Shown here piece after piece: positions 12,701-25,700 of a stretch of DNA of 64,000 nt. Numbering within the stretch: the stretch's first letter is position 1; every line of letters begins with the position of its first letter. The stretch is from positions 15,966,325-16,030,324 of the forward strand of contig LS997562.1 in assembly GCA_000469685.2 (NCBI GenBank), written 5' to 3'. Origin of the DNA: Haemonchus contortus (lineage: Eukaryota > Nematoda > Chromadorea > Rhabditida > Trichostrongylidae). Both the position numbers and the translations under genes were made by a program. The notes below the pieces were generated by a model. That model saw only the letters and a list, made by a program, of their open reading frames with translations, had not been told where the DNA came from and ran no database searches.

Positions 12701-15700
12701 GGATGCGCTTCAATCGCAAACACTTAATGCTTTTACGGAATGTTGAACTAATTTCTGCAACTGTATCCTTATGTAGAAAATATTAGAGTAATTCATTTTA
12801 TTAGAGTAATTCTCGGACGTAAAACTGTTTAACACGCATTTAGCATTTTATGAAAAAGCATAATCAACAATGAATCAAAGACTAAACCCTCATCCCGCTC
12901 TTGTGCCTCCACAGCCAGTTGCGGCGCATCAAAACGCAGCCCAACGCAACTGATGCACTAGTTTTTGAATTACATATCACGCGTAGGGATGGTCACTGTA
13001 GCGTAAACAACAAACAGATGATAAGCAACAACAAACTATTCAGAGAATATTACTGTTCGTTCCACCATCGAGTTTGACGCAGCTCTTCTCATTTTGACTT
13101 ATTGTTTTTTCTTTTACCTTCATATCTAATGCTACCGTTCTAGAATTGTTTCCCCATTCACAGATTTGGACTGCGGACTTGAGATCGGCGTTCCAATTCC
13201 CTTGAAATTTCTATACGGCAGTTCACATCTCGACTTACAAGACTATTATGATCAGCATCTTCCCATTAGATATGAAGGTAAAAGAAAAAACAATAAGTAA
13301 ACATGAGAAGAGCTGTGTCAAACTCGATGTTGGGACGAACAGTAATATCCTGTGAACAGTTTGTTGTTTGCTTATCATTTATTTGTTGTTTATAATACTG
13401 AATTTCAATTTCTAGTACCAGACTCGAGTTAACTCACATCAACCATTTTCCTAATTGCGAAGAATTGTGTAGCAAAGACAGCACCATTTGCCATTAAAAT
13501 AAGGAACTGTCGCCCTAGTCGGATGTCCTTTGATTTCAAAAAGTCACGTTGTTCCAAGAAAATTTGTTGCTCTGAAACAATAATTCTGAAAAGAAATGCA
13601 ACTTCTCGACTACTGAAAACATTGGGAGGGGGGATATACGTTGTTCACCTTGATAACAGTCAAACAGTTTCCGTTAGACTACATTGTTGAACTTGCTGGA
13701 AATCGGCGAATCAAAGGTTCTCAAGTATCTCATCACGCCTATTATCCTTTGTCAATCCGTTGAATGAGAAAGCGATGGTTTAAATCCCAAAATAGGTGGC
13801 AAAGAACTATACTCACGCAATAAATTGTTTCCCTCTTGACGAGCAGCTTGTATCCTCTGACGGAAATCCTCCAATTCTTTTTTGTATTTACTTTGCTTCG
13901 CTACTAATCGTTGAGACATTATGGGTACAATGATTAGAGAAAGACGCAGAGCAACGGTGGCTGAAAATGGCACGTTCAAAGATGCTTACGTAGCCACGAA
14001 CAAATACAACAGAAAAATTACCAAAGTAAATAAGGACGGTAAAGTGCGTTACAAAGGAGATGAGCAATTGTGTTGACGTTATGATCGCATACCTTTCACC
14101 AAATTATCCTTTCAGAAGTCAGAAAGTAATAGAAAAAGACATCGAAAGATATCCGAACGACGACCGATTATCTCTGAGAAAAAACCTTCTAATCCACTTA
14201 CCACAAACAATTGTTGTCCACCATGGAAGATCTGCATGCATGTGTATTGCTTCCAAAGCCATTCGAAAATAGCTGGATGGTTTCCACCACGATAGCAGTC
14301 CCAACTCTCCCAAAACTGATTCACCTGCCTAAGTTGATCACAATCGTTGAAGGGCAATGACTAATTAGTGGGAAAGTTTTCGCGAAGCGACCTAGGTGCA
14401 GTTTCTGATTAAGTCCGCATTAAATTTTTCATAACTTTATCACCTATATTCACGGGACAGAGAGAAACATTTAGAATTTGTTGTACGGAAAGTAGGAAAC
14501 TCTTACCATCAGAAGCAATCGATAGCAAAGGAAAAGCAATGCTTTTTAATCTTACGGATTTTCTACTCAACTCTTCGATAAACAGGAAGGAATAAAGCGA
14601 AGTTTTGAAGAAAAAAAAGCATCTCACCTCAATCATTTCATCTAAAGTTCTCATCGGGGGAGGTGGTAAAGGCATTGCGGGAACATCGGGAGCCACCTAT
14701 CTATCAGTTATTAGTGAGAGGCACTGTAGAAATTATAAAAATAAAGAGAAATTACCTGTGCAGTATAATTGAAAATGTCTTTCGAGGATATGTGTCGCAC
14801 CTGGAATGACAAGCCCTATACAACTACTACAGCACTACAAAGAAAACGATTTCCCACAGAGTGGATTTTTTCTTTTGAACACTTATATTACAAAATAAAA
14901 TGGAAAATATGTTTAGATCTACATTCCAACATCTACGACTTGCTATGTCGACGTGAATGAAAAAGACTCCATCCTGTGCTTGTCACATAGAGTATTCGTA
15001 GTAAGGATGTCGCTTATACATAGGACATCGTTTTGAAACTTAGATTTGAGGAGACTGAGAAGCAGGAATTCAGGGCTTACCAGAGGCATTAGGTTGAGAC
15101 ATGTCCTCGGACAATGTTATGTGATGATTTCTAGAGATCATCACTCAGGAAAGAGATGACGAAAATGGACCAGCGAGGCATCGTTAGATAGAGTATAAAA
15201 AGCTCCTCCAATTGCATACTAACAAGTACACCTGCCCGTTTCCTGCGCTTGCGCTCGAGGAAAGAAAGTGCCGTGCCGGCGGCACAGCCCATGTCTTACT
15301 GCTTCAAAGCATGAGGCACCCATCGACCGAGCTTTCGCATCTTGCCGATTGACTTCAATCCACGAATAACTGTGGACTGACCCCGCAAGGGTGACTACCA
15401 GCTCACGAGTAGTTGATACGGATCGGCTTCCACCTGGCTCCGCAGCATGTCCAAATCCAACTCTATTGAGCGCCCTGGACAGTCTTCATTTTCGATGGAA
15501 AAGTCGTCCGACGTGAGCTTCGGATGCCACTTGTAAATTGTGCATCTGGCAGGAGCAACCTTATTGTAAACTTCCTTGATACGTCTATCGATCTCCGCGG
15601 GTTCTTGGCCAGATAAAAAAAGAAATAGGATAGTGTTGCGGAGGTAGAGTTGCGACGGCTTGGAATCATGGGGCATGTTTGCAGAAGGGAAACAGTCAGG

Positions 15701-16984
15701 CTTTTTATACTCTATCTAACGATGCCACCCGCGCCCATTTTTATCACATCTTTCCCGAGTCGTGATCACTAGAAGTCTCCACTATCACTTTGTCCAAGGA
15801 CTTATGACTCAACCTAATAACCACATGGTGCAGTGAAGAGTTCTATATATGTCTTTGTGGACTCGCGGGATTCGAGAGTGGCTATGTCGGCAACGTCTAG
15901 CCTCTTGTGTTTAGCACTGTCAGAAGCAAATCTCTTTGTATCCCGTCATTCATTACCGCTAGCGCGGTTTGGTTCTCGGCTTCGTGCATGCGCTCAAAAA
16001 CTACCTTTTATTACAGTAGGACGCCACATTAAATTGAATATCTCACCGTAGAGCTTGTAGATGCAATTTTTGCTACAGTTACGACTTGATCTGAATGTTC
16101 ACGCATGGAAGCCATCCCGTTATAATGCTTTTCATGTGAATAAAAACTAAGATGCCTGCTCACTGAACAAACGAAAACGTTCTTTCAGAGCTGGGCCCGA
16201 ATGACAATGAAGCATCGGTTGATTTACCTGCACTACCACAATATCAGCAATTAATCGTCATTATCACCGGTTTTTCTTTATGCTTGTAAATAAATAGAAC
16301 CTATATTCACCGCTAAACGCTAGCTTTTAATTAATTTTGTTGTGAAACCATCCTAGCTAGCTTTCGTTGTTCAGGCTTTCACAGTGTTATCAAGGCTCTA
16401 ACCTTCCCTCAAGGAATTGTTTCCAGTGAGAGGAAACACTCACTAAGTGATCACAAGCCAAGCATCTAACTAATACTCATCAAAGTTTTCACCTGTGATA
16501 AACAGTTAGAACTAACTTGTTCTTGACTGCCAACGTAAGTAACTTCCTTCAATTTTTCTACTGAATCTCATCATAACCTCGATGATAGAAGTGTTTATCT
16601 ACATACACAATAGCGAACTCTCAGCAAGAAACAATATGAAAAATTAATAATTTCGTATGCATAATGGCGAAGGGACGAGGAGGACGGTGCCGAGAGCTCA
16701 CCAAAGACATTAGAAAGGGCTTGTGCCATTTCATACAAATCACACCTAACCTACGCTAAAAGAGAATTTAGTATGAACAAATAAGATGGCACCGAGTGTA
16801 TAGTTACTCCAATCTGTCAACGCGAACACCGATGTGGTTAATTTAGCCTTTTTTCTATGTGGTTTGGATGAACCCATGCAAAATGATAATAGCGCACCTG
16901 ATGGTTGCAGTAAAAGGCCGTTCGTGACGACATCTCCATCGCGACAAGCCCCCGCCGCAAAGCAACCCGAGGTACAGACAGCAT
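9743..16984 (-). CDS. OXA1L: Mitochondrial inner-membrane insertase, OXA1/COX18 family
   Basis: Ten exons join to a 365-residue protein: 16984-16898, 14800-14756, 14696-14628, 14328-14202, 13960-13817, 13571-13438, 12475-12359, 11897-11787, 11735-11570, 9840-9743. All junctions keep frame. The family inserts mitochondrially made and some imported proteins, such as respiratory-chain subunits, into the inner membrane. Visible features are an Arg-rich N-terminus suited to a targeting peptide (VALRRGL), then LGLLSWW, the family LPWW motif, a charged coiled segment (KYKKELEDFRQRIQAARQ), and hydrophobic spans ending in the C-terminal GLCVYWCASN membrane motif. A Lys-rich tail follows, ending in KKAGRGKP. 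The start ATG lies 5 bases after a TTAACAG acceptor, suggesting trans-splicing. The 51-bp intron 11736-11786 is in frame and stop-free. The exon 1 donor (GTGCGC) is the weakest link. OXA1L versus COX18 is called on overall resemblance. Confidence 0.9.
10787..11527. mobile_element. TIR element with 9-bp target duplication, inside OXA1 intron
   Basis: Exact 9-bp direct repeats GAGTCAGCC flank it (10778-10786 and 11528-11536). Ends are inverted (ATAATTTTCACA versus ATAATTTCCACA) and the similarity continues inward for roughly 200 bp per arm, including ATGATGGAACCGTTTATT and AGTTGCAACAGCTCC. Nine-base duplications are typical of Mutator-like elements but not exclusive to them. A plus-strand frame near 11065-11150 reads like the tail of a GIY-YIG/Penelope-type protein (ARKILEALHIE), which is weak evidence for another origin. 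The right end lies 42 bp from the exon at 11570. Confidence 0.75.
13003..13400. repeat. Foldback MITE in OXA1 intron
   Basis: Two inverted arms of about 125 bp (13003-13127 and about 13275-13400) are near 90% identical by eye. The right arm carries AGATATGAAGGTAAAAG and CAATAAGT..AACTCGATG, mirrored on the left. A spacer of about 145 bp separates them. Ends are AAACAACAAA-like; I could not fix the target duplication. Non-coding. Confidence 0.75.
15092..15814 (-). mobile_element. Deleted mariner with transposase N-terminus
   Basis: TA-flanked (15090-15091, 15815-15816) with inverted ends GGTTGAGACATGTCCTCGGA / TCCAAGGACTTATGACTCAACC. Minus-strand frame 15676-15395 is the mariner helix-turn-helix region: it has ILFLFLSGQEPAEIDRRIKE, a TIYKWH segment and the linker PGRSIELDLDMLRSQVEADP. 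The catalytic DDD domain is absent. Its ends differ from the 8.0-kb family, so it is a second mariner lineage. It sits in the first OXA1 intron, in the same orientation as the gene. Confidence 0.85.
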
Positions 16985-17489
16985 GTTTGCTGTTAAGACA
17001 ACCCAAAATCTGAATGAAACCATATCAAATCTTCGCACTACGTCTTGAACTATAGGCAAAAAATCACGTATATATGGGAATGTGAAACATCAACGCGGTC
17101 AGGAACAAAAGTATCGACAAACTTTTATATTTCTGAAAGAGAGCTTCCGACTAAACAGCAGAAACTCTATTGATTCATTCACATTCATATATGTACAACC
17201 CAAGCTGAGCTTGACTGAGAACAGAGCTGTGAAGACCAAGAGACTGTAGGAGGTGTATGGGTTTCAAAGTGACAAGAGCGTCGGAATTCAACACATGGGA
17301 ACTGCCAACGAGATCTTTTAGCTACATTACGTTGACTTTTTGTACGATTTTATAGAGAACATTACTGACTTAGCAAAAAACAGCGAAATACAAAATATCG
17401 GACTAAACGACTTTGAGAGCCACTTCATTCAAATAGCTCGATGTTTATCACTTATATAATGAAAATAGATTCAAGCATTACATGTCTAT

Positions 17490-20400
17490 TCAATAGTATA
17501 AGGGGTTGTAGGTAATCCAGTGCTGTTCGGGCTTCCTCTTTGCTTCCTCACATGTAGTAAATAACTTTTTGTAAGCGTCTGACTTTGTTGGATCTGACTG
17601 AATATCGCTTTCGACTTTTCTTTTCTCTGCTTTCTTCAATTTGCATTTGAGAGGATCTGAGGAGACACCTGAAACAAAAAAAAATTAGAAAGACTACTCA
17701 CCAATGCACGTCTCTAGCCACCTTTACACCACAGTTTTGAAGCCGTCTTGTAACTAAATTTGAAATCACGGTCCACAGTACAGCTCATTTCGATGCACCC
17801 CACCTCCACTAAGGGCGGGTCTCCGCCAAGCTTATGGGTGCTTTATACTTCTCGGGAAATGGCCCACCCATCCCATGCATTACCCGGTCTCTCCAGGTAG
17901 ATCTAAAGGAGCTAAGGAATTTCGTGACAGACATACATAACGACAGACGACGGACAACAGAACGACAGACTACAGACGAAGCGCTTTAGTAAATAGGATA
18001 AGGGGCAGAGCTATGGTGAATCGCAATTCGATAAAAGCAAATGCAGCAGTCTCACTTCACAGCTTTACGCAAAAAAGAAATGTCTGACTAAACGACACAC
18101 CTTCCTTTTTCTTATGACCGTTGTCGACTTTTTTCGGGGCACCATCGTCGAGAACTTTCTTCTCCTTCTCTCCTTCAGCTGGCTTCTCGGTTTCGCCATT
18201 CTTCTTCTTTTGTTTCTTCTCAGCACGTTCAGCAGCCAATTTTTGCTTATAGACTTCGAGCAGTTCGTCATCGGGATTCAAGACGACCGATTCGTTTGGA
18301 TCCCATGGCCCACCGCATCCATGGCACACGTCGGATTTGACCTAAGGACCAAATGTGCTACTACCATGGCATAAAAAGTAATGCAGAAATAAAAGTGTCA
18401 GGAATACATACCTCCTGTATGGCTTTTTCTGAAAAGACACAACCGCATTTCCAATTCACTACGAAACTATTGATACCATTCATAGGAAGAGCAGTGACAG
18501 GGCATAGGAACTCCGACTAAAGAAAAAGTATGAAACAGCTAGAAAGACCGGTCAAGACCTCAGTGTTACAGATAGTATTCGATAACTTACCTGATTGTAA
18601 TCGAGATATTCATCTCCCTTAACTTCGCCGCCGTTGTAGTCCTTGTTCTTCTTTAACTTCAATTCTTTGAAGTCCTACAAACAGTGTAATTATAATCGTA
18701 CTTTCACCGGATTTCAACAAAGAGGCTGCGATAGACTCTTCAAATATCAACATCTTGTCCTACGGCAGTTGATTGGCAGATTGGGGATGAATGGATTTAG
18801 TAATGAGCAAGAATTAGACTGAAACTCAACTCCAGCTGAAAACCGGTCGTTGTTTTTTCGACTGTAAGATATAGTATCCTATTTCAACAACGTTTTTCCT
18901 ATCTTTTTCAGAATATGCATAACCCCAAAACTCTAGACTGCTCGAGATCACGCTGTAACAAAAAAAAAACTTCCAGTTAATTCAAACCACTACCGTTCCC
19001 AAGGAGTACAATATTCCTGCAAACCTTCGAACGCCATCAACAAGCCTTGCCTACCGTTTCTGGCATGCGGCGTACTAGGAGATCAACGTTCACGAAAAAA
19101 GCTATTGCTCTTGAATATATCCTGCCGTTTTCACTATCAGAGCGGTTTCAACGACGAAGGGTACTTAATCGATTCTTCTGTTTAACTCAGAATATTAATG
19201 CAGTACGGAACTTAATGCAATGGCAACGGACACAACCTACCGGTTAGTAGTATCAGAATTGATATCATTGTGAATCGAGCATAAATTGGTCGTATACCTA
19301 CAAACCCGCGCAGATGTGAAGTTCATTTACCACATTACGTCCGCCCAACAAGTTGTATTGTTATGATCAGCATGCTCAACACCATTGCTCTGGTAAGTGC
19401 AAAGCGGCCGAGTATTATATGAATGAAAACCAGTGCTTGATAGAACTCATCAAGTTCAATAAAGGTGACCAAGTATTGATGGCCTTAGCCATGCAATCCA
19501 AAAGATGGTGCCCAGCTTTTGTCTGCATTATAGGGAGGGTACGGGGTCAAAAGAGTCATCGATCATTTAGCGCGGTACGAAGTCATTGCGGAGGAGATTT
19601 CCTTTGCATGTACGAAAGTAATTCATGCGTGAAGGATTTCTTCTAAATGCGCGAATGTGTAATGGAAGAACGTAGCGTATGATAGCTTGAGAGAGCAGCA
19701 AAGTCAGTGAACCGCGGAGCGCGGAATCCATCCAATCAAATAAAAAGGTAAGCAGATAACCGGACATTCCCAATTCGGAGCCGAAACAAATAGAAGAAAT
19801 CAAAAGCACCCGAAGGATCTATGTTGACGCCTTTTCTACAGACAGTGAATTCCAATACCATACATGGTGCGTGCGACGGAATCGTCAATGACTGGTTCAA
19901 GGAATTCATGAGAAATGATAAAGGCTGGTTAGGGAATTGTAATATAGGGGTCGTCACAGTCTCGCACATAAAGTAAGGTCTTAAAACTTTGACGTTTCAT
20001 CCCAAAAGGAACGCAAGCATATGAAGAAGGTGACAATCACTGATAAAAGATGAAAGGGAAGCTAGCAGAAACATGCCCAAGGTTCTAAGCTACCTTTTTC
20101 GGTAACGATATGTGTTTGAAATCTGTGGCAGCATCATACGACTACTTAATAGCGCATTTAAACTATTAGCAGTAAAGATGAAAAATAGCGCATTTAAACT
20201 ATTAGCAGTAAAGATGAAACTACATCGATGCTGAACTGCTTCATTAAAGTGAAACTAAAAATGGGAAAAGGAGGAGTTTGCAATAGAAACTAGCGGATTA
20301 TAAGTAGCGACCGGAAGAAAATTCAAAACTAATTACTGGTGATGCTACGCACTTGCCTCAACCCGATCTTATCTAACCCTGAATTCCTTTTCAGAAATCA

Positions 20401-21859
20401 TCTTCTTTCCTGTGGATGGGCCTAGTGCTTTTTTCATTGGCAACATGTTCCAGAAAGAGATACGGTGTACCAGAGAATACTATAAGTGTGCGATCACTAT
20501 ATGATGGTGAGAACCATTCACCACCTGCTCTGCCATACAAATGATTTCCATAACACGCTGCTACAAATGTAACCTAAGGGTTCTTCATTCAAGATCAAAA
20601 ATACAACGGGTCGGCTTAAGTACCTAAGGTTTACGTGACTTTTCAGCTGTCTTCCTGATTATTGAAACTCGCGCTTATTTACTTTACAGACGATTCGATA
20701 GAAAAAGTCTTAAGACGTGAATAACAGACTACAGTGCTTTTAAGTGAGTTATGGACAAAAATTCGACCTCGGACGGGACTCGAAAGATACATCAGCTCAT
20801 TCAGAAGCTGAAAACTCTAAGCACATCTAGCAGACAAATTCATTAAGGAGTAAACTGTTTCCTAATGATGTCAAAAATGTGTTCTCAATTTCAGAAGATC
20901 TACCACCACCGGCTTCTTTAGCGCAACAATCTCTCAATAAGTAGCCGGTAAGAATTCAAAAGTATCTAGTATGCATATTTTCAGTGTGAAAGTATTGAAG
21001 ATCTCTTTATAGAAGATCACAACGCCAAATCGAACCGAAGTAATCTACTAAATTGCCAATTTCCAACAAATTGATTCCAAATTAGCTGCATAAAGTTTAG
21101 AGCATATGTAATAGACTCGATAGGAGAATTCGTTTCATTATCTGCATTTGAAAAGTAGTTTAAATGTCAAACAAATTAAGCATCCCTCAACCTAGCCACC
21201 TATCTTTGACATCCGTTGACATCAATCTCACCAATCGATCATTCGAGTAAACGATGTGTTAATGAATAGTTTTTACATTCCTAATTGTCAAGCATAATTT
21301 AATGCGTTCCCGGAATCGGCCCTGAACAGGTAAAACACGCAAGCTCCCTGTTTATTCACCACTGCCTCTTGCATCATCATCCTTTCCTTTGTGAGCCCTA
21401 CCACTTTTGTGGAATACCGTAAGAACAATACCTGTTTGATCGATACAAATGGTACTATTGTTTGTAGCCTTCCAACCAGAGAATAAAATCTTAAAGATCA
21501 ATAGGCAGAGTAAACACTAACCTTAATTCCTTTGATGTGTGATGCAACAGCGAAGTTACCAATAGTTTTTGTGAGTATAGCTTCGATAACAGTTTCTTTG
21601 TTATAAAGACGCCCATAGCGGCATGCAATTATCGGTTTCTAAAAAGATGCTATAGAGTTATGGAAATGTTTTGAAAAAAGAAATTACACAGAACACATCG
21701 AAACCACTTGTAAAATGAAAATACCTTGAGTGGCTGCTGCGACAATTGGCAATTTCGCCATTTCGAAGCATTTTTCACGTTCCTTTCCAATTTCTCAGCT
21801 TTCTTCTTTTTCTTCACAAGTTCACATCTCTTTGGAATCGTACCTCCATCAGCTCCCAT
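17490..21859 (-). CDS. RTF2: Replication termination factor 2 (RTF2 family)
   Basis: Six exons (21859-21725, 21638-21522, 18674-18591, 18516-18412, 18341-18101, 17668-17490) give a 286-residue protein with all phases consistent. The N-terminus MGADGGTIPKRCELVK is the RTF2 hallmark. It is followed by a CQLSQQPLKKPIIACRYGRL RING-like start, then CPVTALPMNG and WKCGCVFSE, a C-x2-C-G-G segment (VCHGCGGPW), a long Lys/Glu-rich linker, and a C-terminal KKLFTT...HWITYNPLYY block. RTF2 proteins act at stalled replication forks in the nucleus; in humans RTF2 is removed from forks through proteasome shuttles. Length matches the family (about 300). The 2.85-kb intron 18675-21521 is non-coding. Its stop lies about 500 bp upstream of the OXA1 trans-splice-like acceptor, so a shared operon is possible. 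Confidence 0.93.
17700..17995 (-). repeat. Dispersed repeat inside RTF2 last intron
   Basis: Inverted homologue of 5575-5850. Shared stretches include the reverse complement of CCCGAGAAGTATAAAGCAC and of GTCTGTCACGAAATTCCTTA. It contains a small run of ACGACAGAC-type units. It occupies most of the intron 17669-18100. Confidence 0.65.
18675..21521 (-). other. Large RTF2 intron
   Basis: A 2.85-kb intron with no frame that looks coding. It contains a perfect 36-bp tandem duplication at 20148-20183 and 20184-20219 (unit starting AATAGCGCATTTAAAC), apparently a recent slip or unequal exchange. Confidence 0.6.
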
Positions 21860-22769
21860 TGTATTTTGGGGCTATAGATGCTCTGTGAATAAAATGGATA
21901 CTTTTAAAACAAACGATCTGTAGAAGTGCGATGAAGCCGAGTTTCGAAAACAAAAACGAAAACGCCATGACATTGAAGTGAAAATACAGAGATTTGCATC
22001 AAGATAATCCGAAAATGGGTAAGGAACAAAAAAGTGAAAACCCTAAAGAAGAAAGAATCACACTCTGCCAATGGTCTGAGTGTTGTTCTTTTTACTTTCC
22101 CGTCATGAATTACGGAGAAAGCAAATAAATAATCAGCAAACTAAACAAGTTTCGCTTGATTACGAGCAAGGAACGATTTTTTCACCCGCATAGGTCAGCT
22201 TATGAAAGAAAAGGAAAAAGAGTCAAAATGTCGAACAGAAATTAAATTCCCTGAGATGTCTAGAAGAATGGGAAGCGAGGAAAAATCGGTTACAGGGTTG
22301 CTGTCAACTGAAATTTCTCTCGCTGAGAGAAACAGACAGAGAAGCAATTTTCTGTGTTCATGTCGGAACGCGATTTAGAGCACCCGAGCAGCTTAGCCGT
22401 TCGGAGCGTGTACTTATACTGCGCGGTACTTGTAAGTCTTTTTAATGTGTCAGGTGTTCCTTATTCTTCCACTTTGAATTTGCGTTCCCGTTGAACTATT
22501 TTTTTATTCAATAGGTGTCTCCTCGACGGTTTTTGGAAGGCCGTTGTTAATGCTTATATTTTACTCATAGTATTGAAGTAAATGTTGCTACTTGAGAAGT
22601 TTCCAATTCATGCTCGAACTTCCGATTTATGCTCTGGCCGTTTTCGCCAAGGGACTGCAATACTGTGAAGCAGTCTCATAATCCATTCCACTTCGTTCGG
22701 TTCACAAGAACGATTTACTAATGCTCGCCCAATATTACACCATAGTCCTTCAATTACCTAATATTCAGA
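21860..22769. other. Divergent intergenic region between RTF2 and the MULE pseudogene
   Basis: It holds the RTF2 promoter side (minus strand) and the region 5' of the MULE frame. A TCTATAG acceptor-like site lies about a dozen bases before the RTF2 ATG. No other features are clear. Confidence 0.4.
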
Positions 22770-25700
22770 ATGTCTTCTGCTTCAATGTGGAGCTGCCCGA
22801 TATGTAGGAGAGTACTGTTAAAAAAGAATTTGTACAGCCATTTGAAAGCAGTTCATCGAACACCAGCCGGTGAAATTTCCCGAATACGCGAGCAAATCAG
22901 CAGAGAGGCTGGAACCGCAACGGTCATCTGCCCACTATGCGAAGAGAGTTTTTCTACGCATGATGATTTCGCCCAGCACTGTGGAGCCAGACACGCCGAC
23001 GATGGCGCCGGAGGGCTACCACAGAACTATTCCATAATCTCTGAGAACTTCGTCAATCGTCAAGAATATGAGGTATGTTAGCGCAATTGTCACCTTGACG
23101 TAAATGAACTCTATGCATTAGCTCTGGTTAACGAGGAAGTGTGAAGATACGTGCACCTCACTTTTCAAGGAACGAATAAGGACTTCGGGCTCTTCATCTC
23201 GTGTGACTCTTTTGTGAGTTCCGTGTTCATCTTATTGAAGTGAAAACAACACGATCCTCTTACTACTGGTCAGGTGCAACCGATCTGGAATGTACAAGAG
23301 AACTGGAACCCAGAGAGCCGGTGTAACTAAGAAGCATGTTCGCTACTGTTCATGCCATCTAAATGTTACTTTCAACGAAGGCGGAACAGTTGCAGTAGCT
23401 GGGTGTTTTGGTCATGTGGGGCATGAACTAGACCCGGCTCTGCTCAAATTTTCGAGTCAGCAGAAAATCTACTTGAAGACACTGCTCGAAGGTACTGAGA
23501 GTACTTACATTAACTTCCTGCACTTTATCTAACACAACTCAAAATAGAACACTCAATGGACTACATCATCGGTCGGCTACGCAAGCAGGATTCAAAAAAA
23601 TCGACAAAACTCGACTTTGTCGTGAAGCAGGATCTTCACAACATCATTAGGAGTTACCGTATGGCACCAGGATGGGGAGATGGCGATGATGTGACCTCCC
23701 TGACTCCGTTACGAGGAGAAAAACTATGACGACGGGATCGGGTGCATGGAGGTACGCGGAGAATCGAGTGGAAAAGGTCTTTAAATAGGTGGGGAAGATA
23801 GCGCTTATGATTTTACTTGGGCAGACGAGGCTCTAGAGCCGTAATAGGATCGTGTATTTGTATAATGAAATAGTGATTACGTGTTATTCAGTGTTAATAA
23901 CTCATAATAACTCATGCTGAAGTGGTTGGAGGAATACTCCTACAAAGGAGTTCCTCTTGACGAGACATTCCACACAACAAGGTACAGCTCGAGGTTAGCA
24001 ATTCTGATGGGCTCGGATGAACGAGATCGTGGGCTTCCCGGAGGTATTTCGATATAGCCCTCATAAATAGTAGTGAGTCCAACAGTAGCTTCATTTTCTA
24101 GCCTTTCTAATAAGTGGAACGATGGCTAGCAAAGACGTAGAGAAATAATTTGTTGAAGTGAATGTCAGCTTCTTCTCCGGCTACAATGGTTACGGACGAG
24201 ACGCCATGCTTCTTCAAGGGATTTCGAGCGGTCTTTCTAATGCTGCCCATCCAGCTCCACTTCTGCAGGTTTCACATTGCGCTAACGTGGGAAAGGAAAA
24301 AGAAGGAAGCTGTAGAGGTTTGAAGGCGTAAGTAATGCCAGTAGCGTTCAGCATGTCGGGAAGAAAAGTTGTGCGAAGATTCAGGCATCACTGCATCCGA
24401 CGGTCATTGAAGCTCTTCGGAAGTAATTGAAAGAGAGACGGCTGGAAGAATTTCAGGGCGTTTCGCAGAAATTTTAGTTTACCTCCGAGACAAAACCAGA
24501 ACGCAATGGCGGAGTATTTGGAGCGACACTATCTTGGTATTCGCAATATTTATGAGTGGGAGAGATGTCACACTTCAATGTTTCAATATCTTAGTTGTTG
24601 ATATAATTTGTTTCAGGACGGACACCGAGCTGGGCTTCCTTCGCTGAGAGAAGAGCCATCCTTGGCACCGCAATAATCAGTGAAATGTTTCACTGGAGGA
24701 TCGAGGAGGAATTTCTGTGCCGAAACTTAAATTGCCGTCTCGATGCATTTGTAAAACATTTAATAAATGCTGTTAAAGATCTTTCGGAGTCCATAGTGGT
24801 GAAGGTAATAACAAATTTGTTTTGACGAACAAAACATCACCTAGCACGTCAATATAGGTGTTACGGTAAATGCTACGACAGGTCGCCCCCGTGACCTACA
24901 CCCACTTTAGGGGGCAGGCAGTCTGGGCGGGATTCCTCCCTTATAAATAGTTCCCTTTGTCATTATTAGTTAGTTTTTCCTCTCTTCTTTTGAGCGCTTG
25001 CTTTTTCTTTCTCTTTGTTTTTAATAAACTTCTGTTTTCCTCGCCCCCTTTTCCACACACCAAGGAAACCGTTTGAATTGGTGCTTACTCTTCCGTAAGT
25101 CGGAAATTATTAGTGGTTTCCGGCCAAAACCCTGCCCGGTTCCGAGTCCGCTCGTTGATTCCGGGCACGTGAAGAGGGAACGCGAACGCTACTTAGTACC
25201 GTCGCCGATTTGCTGCAGCTGCCTACAGGTTGCAAGAGACTAATAAGAACCACAAAAAAGCGGAAACCGTTTATGCAAGAGCAATTGACTTCGTAGTCAG
25301 TGTAGCAGCGAATAAATGGCTGGTTCGAAACAAAGCCAAAACGGAAGAATTCGGCGTGTTAAAGACCCTGTCCATGTGATGAATCGGTAAATTTGTTATA
25401 TTTATAACGAGCACTTTCAGTAGCCTTGGGATCTTTGAGTCATAACACTGCTTTTTCTGCGCCGCATCCAGGTAATTGAGAAGTTACCTGGATATCTGTG
25501 TTATGTTATTTATACGTCTCTAGATTAATACGCACTACCGTGTGGTGTTGGCGCGTATGTGCGGAGTTGCACGTGCCTCGAAAATCGAAGTGGAATCAGT
25601 TGCCTGCATTGACATGCGGTGAAGATACACAATTCTGAAAGCTTGCCACCAACAAAACGGGCTATATCTACTGTATCTGCGCTGAAGCTCCACATGGATA

